Assembly (NCBI RefSeq): GCF_016107705.1
Contig: NZ_JAEHGC010000001.1
Coordinates: 868,001-932,000, forward strand
DNA: 64,000 nucleotides
Direction of reading: 5' to 3'
DNA from: Neobacillus cucumis
Lineage (GTDB): Bacteria > Bacillota > Bacilli > Bacillales_B > DSM-18226
The notes beneath the pieces were generated by a model, which was not told the DNA's origin, ran no database searches, and saw nothing but the letters and a program-made list of their open reading frames with translations. Made by a program: the position numbers and the translations under genes. How positions within the stretch are numbered: position 1 is the first letter of the stretch; each line of letters begins with the position of its first letter. Positions 26,758-36,367 of this stretch are shown in pieces.

Positions 26758-26771
26758 TGAAAACGCTTCCA
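26758..26771. promoter_or_regulatory. cre site upstream of the methionine gamma-lyase-like gene
   Basis: TGAAAACGCTTCCA fits the consensus TGWAARCGYTWNCA at all 14 positions. It ends 18 bp before the start codon, so CcpA bound here would block the transcript or the start of elongation. Carbon-catabolite repression is inferred. Confidence 0.8.
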
Positions 26772-26861
26772 TTTCTATAGAATATGAAGCTTCTTTAGAT
26801 AAAGTACGTAAACAAAATTTCAACCTATATGAATTCAGGCACCCATGAATCCATGGATGCC

Positions 26862-28301
26862 TTAACTTGCTTTTATGCGATCATTTTGATTAATGACTTT
26901 ATTTTTCCCTGTTCCTTTTGCTGTGTAGAGGGACTCGTCCGCCCTTTTAAATAAATAGTTATAAGAATCAAGCATGTCCCTATGCCAATAGGATACACCG
27001 CAAGATACGGTAATTGATGGGATAGAGTATTCGGCCACAGCTTTTACTAAACGCTCAGCTACTGCCACCCCTGTCTCTAATGTCACCTTAGGAAGGTAGA
27101 TGGCCATTTCCTCACCACCCCAGCGTGCTCCAACATCACGATCGCGAATATTTCCACGAATAATATTGGCTACTTGAACCAATACTTCATCACCAACCTG
27201 GTGTCCATACGTATCATTTATGTCCTTAAAATTATCAATATCAATCAGAATGAATGTCCCTTGCTCGTCCTCTTTCATTGACAATTGAATCTTTTCATCA
27301 AGATAATTTCGCGAATGAAGTTTCGTTAAATGATCTGTAATAATCATTCTCTCCAATTCTTCCCTAAGCATCGAATTGGAAAGCGCCAGTGCGGAATGAT
27401 GAATCAGCGATTGCAGAAGCTTAAAGGCTTCAAAGGAAAAGAAAAAGGGTTCTTGATTCATAACAATACTAAAACCTTTAAATTTTCCTCTTTGGACCAT
27501 TGGAACCGCCAATATGGAACGAAAACACTTTATTCCATTAATACTAGGAATGTTTATATCTCCGAAAAAAAGCGCCTCTTTTTCTATCAGTATTTTATTT
27601 TTTATGTATTCAATATATGGATGTGCTTGTTTCGTATAAAAGAATGGGGTAGATCCTGGCAGTAGTTTACTATTCATCAAATTGTCTGTCAGCAGGAAAA
27701 AACCTGCTTCCTCTGCTTGGAAAGAATGTTTAATTTGATTTGTCATATAGCTAATCATATCTTTTAGTCTGAGCTTTGAGTTTAAACGATGTGTTGTTTC
27801 ATTAATTAACTGTAAATCGGAAATTACCTGTCTGGACTGCTGATAAAGCTTGGTATTTTCCAATGCACCGCCAGCCGCATTTGCCAGTAAAGTGATAAAT
27901 TCAATTTCATCTTTTGGAAATACAAGGATGTTAGCAGCAATGATTTGCAGAACACCATAAACCCCTTGTTTCCCTTTTAACGGTGCATAAAGGATAGAAC
28001 TGTTCTCTTCAAGAGAATTTTCCAATTTGGTATTCCCTGAAACATAAGCCTCCATGGCTGTAATATTTTCACTATCATATTCAAGATCAATAATGGGCAA
28101 TTCATTTTGGTTGTGATAATCTTGAGAAAGAAGCAAATAGCAGGAAAATGAGGGATACAACTGTTCGAGAGAAACAATTATTTCCCGTAGAAGAGATTCC
28201 TTATCCAATAAAGAATGGAATTTTTCAGTTATATGAAATAACCGCTTATATCTATTTTCTTTATTTTTTTGTATGATGAAATTTTCACCGAACGCGTTCA
28301 T
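26862..28301 (-). CDS. dgcP: Diguanylate cyclase with GAF domains (DgcP, YtrP)
   Basis: 479 residues: two GAF-like sensory domains (about 20-160 and 165-310) and a C-terminal GGDEF domain. The active-site loop reads GARWGGEEMAIYLP near residue 395, a GGEEM form of GGEEF; both metal-binding acids (IDIDNFKDIND) are present, so c-di-GMP synthesis is likely. The position between msrC and rpsD matches B. subtilis ytrP/dgcP, whose product I recall as longer (about 580 residues). The ribosome site is poor (TTGGGTGAATG). Confidence 0.85.
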   Translation of the reverse strand: MNAFGENFIIQKNKENRYKRLFHITEKFHSLLDKESLLREIIVSLEQLYPSFSCYLLLSQDYHNQNELPIIDLEYDSENITAMEAYVSGNTKLENSLEENSSILYAPLKGKQGVYGVLQIIAANILVFPKDEIEFITLLANAAGGALENTKLYQQSRQVISDLQLINETTHRLNSKLRLKDMISYMTNQIKHSFQAEEAGFFLLTDNLMNSKLLPGSTPFFYTKQAHPYIEYIKNKILIEKEALFFGDINIPSINGIKCFRSILAVPMVQRGKFKGFSIVMNQEPFFFSFEAFKLLQSLIHHSALALSNSMLREELERMIITDHLTKLHSRNYLDEKIQLSMKEDEQGTFILIDIDNFKDINDTYGHQVGDEVLVQVANIIRGNIRDRDVGARWGGEEMAIYLPKVTLETGVAVAERLVKAVAEYSIPSITVSCGVSYWHRDMLDSYNYLFKRADESLYTAKGTGKNKVINQNDRIKAS

Positions 28302-28459
28302 TTTTCATTCACCCAATTTTCCCATTCTAATTCCAAATATATACACCTTCACTTAATTATAGTGAATATTCTCTGATTTTTGTAATTAATTTTCGAATAA
28401 TTTCTAACTTTTATATAGTCTGCAAAATATTGGATATACATTATTATAACAAAATATTC

Positions 28460-28489
28460 TTGACTTATCAGTAAATAAAATTATATAAT
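28460..28489 (+). promoter_or_regulatory. rpsD promoter
   Basis: TTGACT (28460-28465) and TATAAT (28484-28489), 18-base spacer; predicted start near 28496. Confidence 0.75.
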
Positions 28490-28495
28490 ACTCTT

Positions 28496-28691
28496 TGTGT
28501 AAAATATTGCAGCTTATGTGAACACTTTAATCGTTCATTTTGTTCCTCACTTGAACACTTTATTCAAATGATGGGGTATCTTGTAACCCTCTGCTGCTAG
28601 GGCGAAGGTATCTGAAAACAAAATGGCTATCATCGTTGTTTCATAACCGTTTTTATTTTACCAAAATAAAAACACGAAGGAGGAGTCTCTC
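28496..28691 (+). promoter_or_regulatory. rpsD leader, probable S4-binding autoregulatory RNA
   Basis: A leader of about 195 bases. The section from GATGGGGTATC through CTGCTGCTAGGGCGAAGGTATC to GGCTATCATC at about 28570-28635 contains complementary segments suited to a pseudoknot. In B. subtilis S4 binds the rpsD leader and blocks translation. The AAAATAAAAAC hairpin arms next to the AGGAGGAG ribosome site could be part of the switch. Identification is by position and general features. Confidence 0.6.
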
Positions 28692-29294
28692 ATGGCTCGT
28701 TATACCGGCCCTAGCTGGAAATTATCCCGTCGTCTTGGAATCTCTCTAAGCGGCACAGGAAAAGAATTAGATAAGCGTCCTTACGCTCCAGGACAACACG
28801 GTCCTAACCAACGCAAAAAGCTTTCTGAATATGGTTTGCAATTACAAGAAAAACAAAAACTTCGTCATATGTACGGAGTAAATGAGCGCCAATTCCGCAA
28901 CCTATTTGACAAAGCTGGCAAATTAGCTGGTAAACACGGTGAAAACTTCATGGTTCTTCTTGAATCACGTCTTGACAACGTTGTTTATCGTTTAGGTTTA
29001 GCTCGCACTCGCCGTGCTGCTCGTCAGTTAGTTAACCACGGTCATATTCTTGTTGATGGATCTCGCGTTGATATCCCATCATACCGTTTAACTGCAGGAC
29101 AAACTATCACTCTTCGTGAAAAATCACGCAATCTTGATGTTGTGAAAGAAGCAATTGAAGTAAACAACTTCGTTCCTGATTTCTTAACTTTCGATGCTGA
29201 TAAGTTAGAGGGTACTTTCACTCGCTTACCAGAGCGTTCTGAATTACCAGCTGAAATTAACGAAGCACTTATCGTTGAGTTCTACTCTCGTTAA
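28692..29294 (+). CDS. rpsD: Ribosomal protein S4
   Basis: 200-residue primary 16S rRNA-binding protein of the small subunit. The N-terminus [16 protein letters not shown] and the S4 RNA-binding domain ([13 protein letters not shown] to [10 protein letters not shown], about 93-130) are unmistakable. No zinc-binding cysteines occur, so it is the zinc-independent form. AGGAGGAG lies upstream. Single-gene unit with its own leader and terminator. Confidence 0.99.
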   Translation: MARYTGPSWKLSRRLGISLSGTGKELDKRPYAPGQHGPNQRKKLSEYGLQLQEKQKLRHMYGVNERQFRNLFDKAGKLAGKHGENFMVLLESRLDNVVYRLGLARTRRAARQLVNHGHILVDGSRVDIPSYRLTAGQTITLREKSRNLDVVKEAIEVNNFVPDFLTFDADKLEGTFTRLPERSELPAEINEALIVEFYSR

Positions 29295-29321
29295 TTGATT
29301 TGCTTATTAAATAGCAAACAT

Positions 29322-29370
29322 AAAAACCCTAGAAACTGCGTTATATCAACGCTTCTAGGGTTTTTTTTTT
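29322..29370 (+). terminator. rpsD terminator
   Basis: AAAACCCTAGAA/TTCTAGGGTTTT stem with T10. Confidence 0.93.
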
Positions 29371-29534
29371 ATTCCGCTTTGTAGAATTTTGTATTCTCCT
29401 CCAAAGAATTGGGGGGCTTAATGTATGAGGAAAGTATCAGTCCCCCCGGGCTTCACCCTTCTTTTCCTAGAGTAGTTCCTTCCGTAATTCTGCTTGCAAC
29501 GCATTCCATTGAAAGAGCTCCCATGCTGGGCATA
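29371..29534. other. Gap without a recognised gene
   Basis: About 165 bp between the rpsD and gabP terminators. A G6/C6 hairpin (about 29411-29447) is visible, and open frames on both strands lack ribosome sites. I recognise nothing more. Confidence 0.5.
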
Positions 29535-29565
29535 CATAAAAGAAGCCATCTATGGATGGCTTCTA
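29535..29565 (-). terminator. Terminator of the GabP-like permease gene
   Basis: Minus-strand AGAAGCCATC/GATGGCTTCT hairpin with TTTTAT. Confidence 0.85.
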
Positions 29566-29573
29566 AATTCGAA

Positions 29574-30980
29574 TTAATCATTGCCGGTTTTCAGCATTGT
29601 TTCATTCGTACTATTTTCCAGAGTAGTATGGGATTTTCTATTAAAAAGGAAATAAGACCCGACTACTAAAACCGCTATTAGCAGGGTAAGATAAATTTGA
29701 GAGCGCATTGACTCAATGAATACCATGGAAATGAGAATGCCGATCATAGCAACAATTGTTATATAAGATAGACCCGGGAAAAGCCACATCTTTAGCTTTA
29801 ACACCTGTTTATTTTGTTTCTCCATTCTTTTTCTTAGGATAATATGGGAGACAGCTATTACAAGATAAACAAGCAAGGCGATGGCGCCCGAAGCGTTAAC
29901 TAGGAAAAGGAACACTTTATCTGGCGATGTGAAACTGAAAATAGCACATACGTAAGCGAAAAAGGTACTTGCTAGAACGGCACGAACAGGAACGCCGTTC
30001 TTATTCACTTTCAACAGTGCACGTGGGGCATTTCCCTTTTGGGCTAGAGAATAAAGCATCCGAGAATTTGTATAAAGGGCTGAATTTAAACAAGAAAGCA
30101 CGGATGTGAGTACGACGAAATTCATGATTTGTCCAGCCGCTGGGATTTTTAACATATCCAGCATCGTTACATAAGGACTTTTGAGCAAATCAGCTGCGTC
30201 CCATGGAAGCAAAGTTACTAAAATAGCCACAGAACCGATATAGAATAGAAGAATACGCCATGTAACATTTTTGATGGCTACAACCACGGACTTTTGTGGG
30301 TCTGGAGTTTCGCCGGCAGCAATTGCTGCAATCTCAGCACCAAAGAAAGAGAAAATACAGACGACAATACCGACGAATATGGTAGAGAACCCCTTGGGCA
30401 TAAATCCGCCATGTCCGATTAAGTTGGAAAGCCCAGGCGATTGTATACCAGGGATGAATCCAAAAATGATTGCGACTCCCAGACACATGAAAAGACTAAT
30501 TGCCACTACTTTAATTAATGCAAACCAATATTCAAACTCCCCGAAGGATTTTACAGAAAAGATATTAGTAAATGTTAATAATACCGTTAGAATTAAGCTT
30601 ACTGCCCATACTGGTATAACAGGTATCCAGCCGTGGACAATGGCTCCACCTGCGGTTGCTTCAATCGCGATAACAATCGCCCAGTAAAACCAATAGAGCC
30701 AGCCGATCGTATAGCTTGCCCAAGAGCCCATGGCCTCATGTGCATAAGTGGAAAAGGAACCGCTATCAGGATTGACAACTGCCATCTCTCCTAGCATTCG
30801 CATAACAAGGACGACGAGCAATCCGGAAATGGCATAGGATATAATAGCTCCAGGCCCGGTTGCGTTGATGACAGCTCCACTTCCTACAAAAAGCCCCGCA
30901 CCAATTACACCACCAATTGAAATCATTGTAAGATGGCGGGGTTTCAGCTGTCGTTGTAAGGTGTTTTTCTGTTGATTCAA
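29574..30980 (-). CDS. gabP: APC-family amino acid permease, GabP-like
   Basis: About 468 residues with twelve predicted membrane segments, of the AAT branch of the APC superfamily. The N-terminal ISIGGVIGAGLFVGSG is the family motif, and the long stretch SVKSFGEFEYWFALIKVV closely resembles B. subtilis GabP, so gamma-aminobutyrate is the best guess; other amino acids remain possible. I chose a TTG start at 30980 with GGGAG nine bases before it; an ATG at 30998 lacks a site. Its upstream region has a sigma-54 promoter and paired palindromes. Confidence 0.82.
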   Translation of the reverse strand: MNQQKNTLQRQLKPRHLTMISIGGVIGAGLFVGSGAVINATGPGAIISYAISGLLVVLVMRMLGEMAVVNPDSGSFSTYAHEAMGSWASYTIGWLYWFYWAIVIAIEATAGGAIVHGWIPVIPVWAVSLILTVLLTFTNIFSVKSFGEFEYWFALIKVVAISLFMCLGVAIIFGFIPGIQSPGLSNLIGHGGFMPKGFSTIFVGIVVCIFSFFGAEIAAIAAGETPDPQKSVVVAIKNVTWRILLFYIGSVAILVTLLPWDAADLLKSPYVTMLDMLKIPAAGQIMNFVVLTSVLSCLNSALYTNSRMLYSLAQKGNAPRALLKVNKNGVPVRAVLASTFFAYVCAIFSFTSPDKVFLFLVNASGAIALLVYLVIAVSHIILRKRMEKQNKQVLKLKMWLFPGLSYITIVAMIGILISMVFIESMRSQIYLTLLIAVLVVGSYFLFNRKSHTTLENSTNETMLKTGND

Positions 30981-31100
30981 AAATCTACACTCCCTCATAT
31001 AATGTTAGATCACTAACTAAAATTAAAGTAAATTAAAAACTTTTATCTCTCCTTTCTTAATACTATAAATTATTCAAAAATAATTAACAATTTTTACTTT

Positions 31101-31117
31101 TGCAAGTTTTGTGCCAA
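31101..31117 (-). promoter_or_regulatory. Sigma-54 (SigL) -24/-12 promoter of the GabP-like permease
   Basis: Minus-strand TTGGCAC-AAAAC-TTGCA: the GG and GC elements are separated by exactly 10 bases as required, and only one base departs from the YTGGCACG-N4-TTGCW consensus. Predicted start near 31090, about 110 bases before the TTG start codon. Confidence 0.8.
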
Positions 31118-31179
31118 ATTTGAAAAGTCAGTGAAATCAAAGTAAAAAATACAAATAAAATATAGGATTAACAGGAATT

Positions 31180-31218
31180 TTATTCAAAGTTGAATAATGT
31201 TTATTCGAAATTGAATAA
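31180..31218. promoter_or_regulatory. Tandem 18-bp palindromes, probable enhancer-binding protein sites
   Basis: TTATTCAAAGTTGAATAA (31180-31197) and TTATTCGAAATTGAATAA (31201-31218) are near-perfect palindromes with centres 21 bp apart, two helical turns. They lie about 98 and 119 bases upstream of the predicted sigma-54 start, where an upstream activating sequence is expected. Confidence 0.7.
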
Positions 31219-31280
31219 TATATTAGTGGAATTGGAGGAAGAGGCACGAAAATGAACCTAGGAAAAAGGAACATAACATT

Positions 31281-31536
31281 ACGCAAAGCATATCGCATAA
31301 AGGGAATTGTTTAGATAACACTGTCATAGAGAACTTCTTTGACTTATTAAAGTCTGAAGTTGTATCTCAGGAATTCGAGAGTATGGAGCATTTTAAGAGA
31401 GAACTAGAAAAGTATATTCACTATTACAATCACAAACGAATAAAGGTATAACTAAAAGGATTGAGCCCTGCGCAATACAGAGTTCAATCCTTGAGACCTG
31501 CGTAAAGATATTTGTCTAACTTTTTGGGTTACTTCA
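31281..31536 (+). pseudogene. IS3-family OrfB C-terminal relic with its inverted repeat
   Basis: Plus-strand translation gives [20 protein letters not shown], then LLKSEVV...YNHKRIKV, a stop, and LKGLSPAQYRVQSL. This is the end of an IS3-type OrfB including the final Glu of the DDE triad, with an internal stop codon. It ends in an inverted repeat (TTGTCTAACTTTTTGGGTTACTTCA to 31536) closely like the IS at 14255. The left part of the element is gone. Confidence 0.85.
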
Positions 31537-31559
31537 CAATTGATTTGCTCAGGGGTTTT

Positions 31560-31754
31560 TTATTTTCTATTATTATTAACCGATTGAAGAGATTTTCGAT
31601 AAAAAAAGACAATGATTGCATATAAAATGAATACAATGAATGCTGTGATGATTCTTTCTGTTGAACTTCCATCCGCTAACAAAACCGGTCCTAAACCAAA
31701 AAAGGTAACAAGTGCGAGCACAATGATAAAAATAGCATGCAACAATAACCGCAA
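31560..31754 (-). CDS. Small two-helix membrane protein of unknown function
   Basis: About 64 residues with two hydrophobic segments (LLLHAIFIIVLALVTFFGLG and IITAFIVFILYAIIVFFY) and a basic tail. The best start is TTG at 31754, eight bases after GGGGG; a GTG at 31763 overlaps the ribosome site. I do not recognise the family. The IS3 relic ends just beyond its 3' end. Confidence 0.6.
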   Translation of the reverse strand: MRLLLHAIFIIVLALVTFFGLGPVLLADGSSTERIITAFIVFILYAIIVFFYRKSLQSVNNNRK

Positions 31755-31819
31755 ATGCCTCACCCCCGTCTTGTGCTTATTCTATTAGACGATTTAAGTT
31801 AATCTGCTGTTACAAAAGT

Positions 31820-31862
31820 AGAAAAAAAAGAAAGAGCCCTCGGTAATTCTCCAAGAGCCCCA
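31820..31862 (-). terminator. tyrS terminator
   Basis: Minus-strand GGGCTCTTGG/CCGAGGGCTC stem (some G-U pairs) and a T-rich tail. Confidence 0.8.
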
Positions 31863-31867
31863 TCATT

Positions 31868-33124
<1,257 letters not shown>

Positions 33125-33144
33125 TTAAATAGCCTCCTAAAAGA

Positions 33145-33395
33145 AAATAAAAAACGTCCCTGCAAACATGCAGGGACGTATAAATACGCGGTACCACCCG
33201 GCTTGAGGAAAAAACTTCCTCCACCTCAAAAAATTAACGGCTTATCCGTTCTCTGCTACTCCAATCTTCACAGAGAAAGCTCCAGGACGTAATTCAATTT
33301 TCTATATGTATCAGCTTTCACCCTCCGCTGACTCTCTACAAACAGGGATAGAAAATCTACTGTTGGTTCCTTTCACAGCTTTAAAATTATAAAAT
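33145..33395 (-). promoter_or_regulatory. Tyrosine T-box leader of tyrS
   Basis: Minus-strand T-box sequence GGGTGGTACCGCG (33200-33188), followed by a terminator ACGTCCCTGCA/TGCAGGGACGT with T6 (about 33180-33150). The probable specifier codon is TAC (Tyr) at 33291-33289 within GAATTACGTCC. Uncharged tRNA-Tyr would stabilise the antiterminator and switch tyrS on. Confidence 0.95.
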
Positions 33396-33498
33396 TGATT
33401 ATACCTTTTTTACCACATTTCCATGACTCCTGTCAAACTTGAATTGGAAAATTAAGATAAATGTAGAACTTTGTCATTTCTTTGAACATGTATATGCT

Positions 33499-33504
33499 AT
33501 AATG
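33499..33504 (+). promoter_or_regulatory. Extended -10 promoter of the class A PBP gene
   Basis: TGCTATAAT fits an extended -10. No good -35 lies at the right spacing; TTGAAC is too close. Confidence 0.45.
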
Positions 33505-33534
33505 TATGTGATTTAAGTCGAGGTGATGCTCTTA

Positions 33535-36324
33535 ATGAAAGAAAGACTGCAGGCATGGATGGAAGTTTTAAAATCATCCCTAAACTTGATTACACATAAA
33601 AAAACAGTAAAGAGTGCTCGAATTACATATTCTGTAGTTTGGAATCTTTTTCTAATCTTTTTAACTGTAATTATTCTTGGAGGCTCTTTTGCTACCGGTG
33701 TTGGTGCAGGGTACTTTGCCTCACTTGTGAAGGATGAACCCGTCCGCTCTTACAGTAGTTTGAAAAAAGATATTTATAATTATACTGAGACTTCTGACCT
33801 CTATTTTGCTGATAATGTTTACCTCGGAAAACTAAGATCAGATCTTGAACGTGAAGAAGTAAATTTGGATCAAGTCTCTGATTACCTTGTAAAAGCCGTC
33901 ATTTCAACAGAGGACGAGTATTTTTATAAGCATCATGGTGTGGTTCCAAAAGCCGTTTTTCGCGCCCTATTTCAGGAAGTCACCAATTCAGCAGTTCAAT
34001 CAGGCGGCAGTACGTTAACTCAGCAGCTTATTAAGAACCAAATTTTAACCAATGAGGTTTCCTTTCAACGGAAAGCAAATGAAATCTTACTTGCCCTTCG
34101 TTTAGAAAAATTTTTCTCCAAAAAAGAAATTCTTGAGGCCTACCTAAATGTTTCAACATTCGGTCGAAATTCATCGGGACGAAATATTGCAGGGGTACAG
34201 GCAGCAGCAAAAGGAATCTTCGGGAAAAGCGCAAACAAGCTCACATTACCAGAAGCAGCCTTTATCGCTGGGTTACCGCAAAGCCCCTTCGGATACACCC
34301 CTTTTACAAGAGACGGAAAAGTGAAAGAAAATCTGGAGCCGGGAATAAACCGGATGAAAACCGTTTTAAAAAGGATGTATGATGGCGGTTACATTAACAA
34401 AAAGCAGTATGCAGAAGCGGCTGCCTATGACATTACAAAAGATTTTACACCACCGCGTCCAAATCCTTTGGAAAAATATCCATGGCTGACATTTGAAATT
34501 GAAAAACGTTCAATCGATGTTCTTGCTACGGTTTTAGCCCAAAAGGACGGAATCAGTGAAAAAGAATTGAAGAAAGACAGTAATCTTCATTACAAGTACC
34601 AAACATTAGCCAGTCACGATTTAAAACAAAATGGCTATGAGATCCACACAACCATTAACAAAAAAATGTATGACGCCATGCAAAAAGTTAAGGATCGATA
34701 TCCATATTATGGACCTGAAAAACCGGAAGAAAAGAAGGATCCGGAGACAGGTAAAGTCAAAACCGTCATGGAGCCCGTGGAGGTTGGGGCTATCCTAATT
34801 GAAAATAAAACCGGTAAAATCATAAGCTTTGTTGGCGGAAGAGATTATAATAAACAGCAGCTGAATCACGCTACCAGCGCGATTCGTCAAAATGGTTCGA
34901 CCATGAAACCGCTCCTTGTTTATGGACCGGCAATTGAAATGGGAAAGGCTGCCCCTGGGACAACTTTACCGGATGTTGCTTTGAGCCTTAACCCGGCAAG
35001 CAGCAGCCCATGGCCCCATAACTATGACATGAGATACAGTGGTTTAGTCTCTGCAAGATATGCCCTGGCATGGTCTTATAACGTGCCTGCTGTAAAGTTA
35101 TACAGGGACATTGTTAATCAACGGCCAGCTAAATACCTTGAAAAAATGGGTTTTTCTTCACTTAGAAGTGAGGACTATACGAACCTTTCAACAGCCATTG
35201 GTTCTTTAAGCAACGGAGTAACAGTTGAAGAAAATACGAATGCCTTTACAACTTTTGCAAATGGCGGGAAATTTATCGACGCCTATATGATTGACAAAAT
35301 CGTCGATAAGGATGGGAAAGTGATTTATCAGCATCAGGTCAAACCTGTTAAAGTTTTCACACCGCAGACCTCTTATTTAACATTAGATATGATGCGTGAT
35401 GTTATGAGAATGGGTACGGCTGCCGGCATTAATTACCGTCTTAAATTTCGAACAGACTGGGCCGGAAAAACGGGTACAGGAGTCGATTATAAAGACTCAT
35501 GGCTGGTTGGAACCAATCCGAATGTAACATTTGGAATCTGGACTGGTTATGATACACCAAAATCCCTTCAATCTTACGGGTATATGTCGTATAGTCAGCG
35601 GACAAACAATCTTTGGGTTGATTTGATCAATTCTGCCTATAAGATCAAGCCGTCCTTAATTGCTCCTAAAAAGCAATTTAAAATGCCAAAAGGAATTGTT
35701 AGACGCTCTTATTGCGCTGTTTCAGGTCTCTTGCCATCTGCAGCTTGCGTAAATGCCGGCTTAGTTGAGAGTGACTACTTCAATGCTAAATATGTCCCGA
35801 CAAAAGTGGATGATAGTTTGGTTGCCGGAAATTATGTTACGATTGGCGACCGCAAATATTTAGCATTGGATTCAACACCTGCAGAATTTGCGCAAAGAGG
35901 GCTTGTCTTAAATCCCGATTTCATTGACCGGATGGTTGGAAGAAACTTTCATAATCCAAGCCAGCTCATTCCAAACAGAAGCCGCTGGGCGCATATTCTT
36001 GTCCCAACCGCTAAGATTGTTGATAACGGCAAGACTCCGGGATCCGTAAGGCTAAGAGCAGATGCAAATAACCTAGCTTGGTCATCATCTTCGGAAAATG
36101 ATGTCATTGGCTACCGAGTTTATCATGCGGGGCTTTTAAAATTGAAGATAGCAAGTATTAAAAGCGGATCAAGCCTTTCTCTCTCGGTCCCAAGCGGAAC
36201 TTATTACGTTACGGCAGTGGATATTGCCGGAAAGGAATCCCCGCCGTCTAATTTGGTGGAGGTTGGGGGTACCGAAAAAAGCACCGATCAAAAGGAAAAT
36301 AACAACAAAGAGAAAAATAAATAA
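33535..36324 (+). CDS. Class A penicillin-binding protein with C-terminal FN3-like domain
   Basis: Bifunctional peptidoglycan synthase of 929 residues, membrane-anchored near residues 35-60. The GT51 transglycosylase domain has STEDEYFYKHHG near 123 and QSGGSTLTQQLIKNQ near 155. The transpeptidase has the SxxK serine in STMKP near 455, SYN near 516 and KTGTG near 644. After it come a fibronectin-like segment (about 835-915) and a charged Lys/Asn tail. The ATG at 33535 sits after GAGGTGAT. B. subtilis lacks a PBP here, so I give no symbol. Confidence 0.92.
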   Translation: MKERLQAWMEVLKSSLNLITHKKTVKSARITYSVVWNLFLIFLTVIILGGSFATGVGAGYFASLVKDEPVRSYSSLKKDIYNYTETSDLYFADNVYLGKLRSDLEREEVNLDQVSDYLVKAVISTEDEYFYKHHGVVPKAVFRALFQEVTNSAVQSGGSTLTQQLIKNQILTNEVSFQRKANEILLALRLEKFFSKKEILEAYLNVSTFGRNSSGRNIAGVQAAAKGIFGKSANKLTLPEAAFIAGLPQSPFGYTPFTRDGKVKENLEPGINRMKTVLKRMYDGGYINKKQYAEAAAYDITKDFTPPRPNPLEKYPWLTFEIEKRSIDVLATVLAQKDGISEKELKKDSNLHYKYQTLASHDLKQNGYEIHTTINKKMYDAMQKVKDRYPYYGPEKPEEKKDPETGKVKTVMEPVEVGAILIENKTGKIISFVGGRDYNKQQLNHATSAIRQNGSTMKPLLVYGPAIEMGKAAPGTTLPDVALSLNPASSSPWPHNYDMRYSGLVSARYALAWSYNVPAVKLYRDIVNQRPAKYLEKMGFSSLRSEDYTNLSTAIGSLSNGVTVEENTNAFTTFANGGKFIDAYMIDKIVDKDGKVIYQHQVKPVKVFTPQTSYLTLDMMRDVMRMGTAAGINYRLKFRTDWAGKTGTGVDYKDSWLVGTNPNVTFGIWTGYDTPKSLQSYGYMSYSQRTNNLWVDLINSAYKIKPSLIAPKKQFKMPKGIVRRSYCAVSGLLPSAACVNAGLVESDYFNAKYVPTKVDDSLVAGNYVTIGDRKYLALDSTPAEFAQRGLVLNPDFIDRMVGRNFHNPSQLIPNRSRWAHILVPTAKIVDNGKTPGSVRLRADANNLAWSSSSENDVIGYRVYHAGLLKLKIASIKSGSSLSLSVPSGTYYVTAVDIAGKESPPSNLVEVGGTEKSTDQKENNNKEKNK

Positions 36325-36327
36325 GCA

Positions 36328-36362
36328 GAAAAAAACCGCACCGAATTGGTGCGGTTTTTACT
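36328..36362. terminator. Bidirectional terminator between the PBP gene and acsA
   Basis: AAAAACCGCACCGAAT/TTGGTGCGGTTTTT hairpin. Confidence 0.9.
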
Positions 36363-36367
36363 ACTTT

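Noticed and set aside
29409..29669. Plus-strand 86-codon open frame near rpsD
   Set aside because: No ribosome site, runs antisense into the permease gene, and crosses a terminator hairpin.
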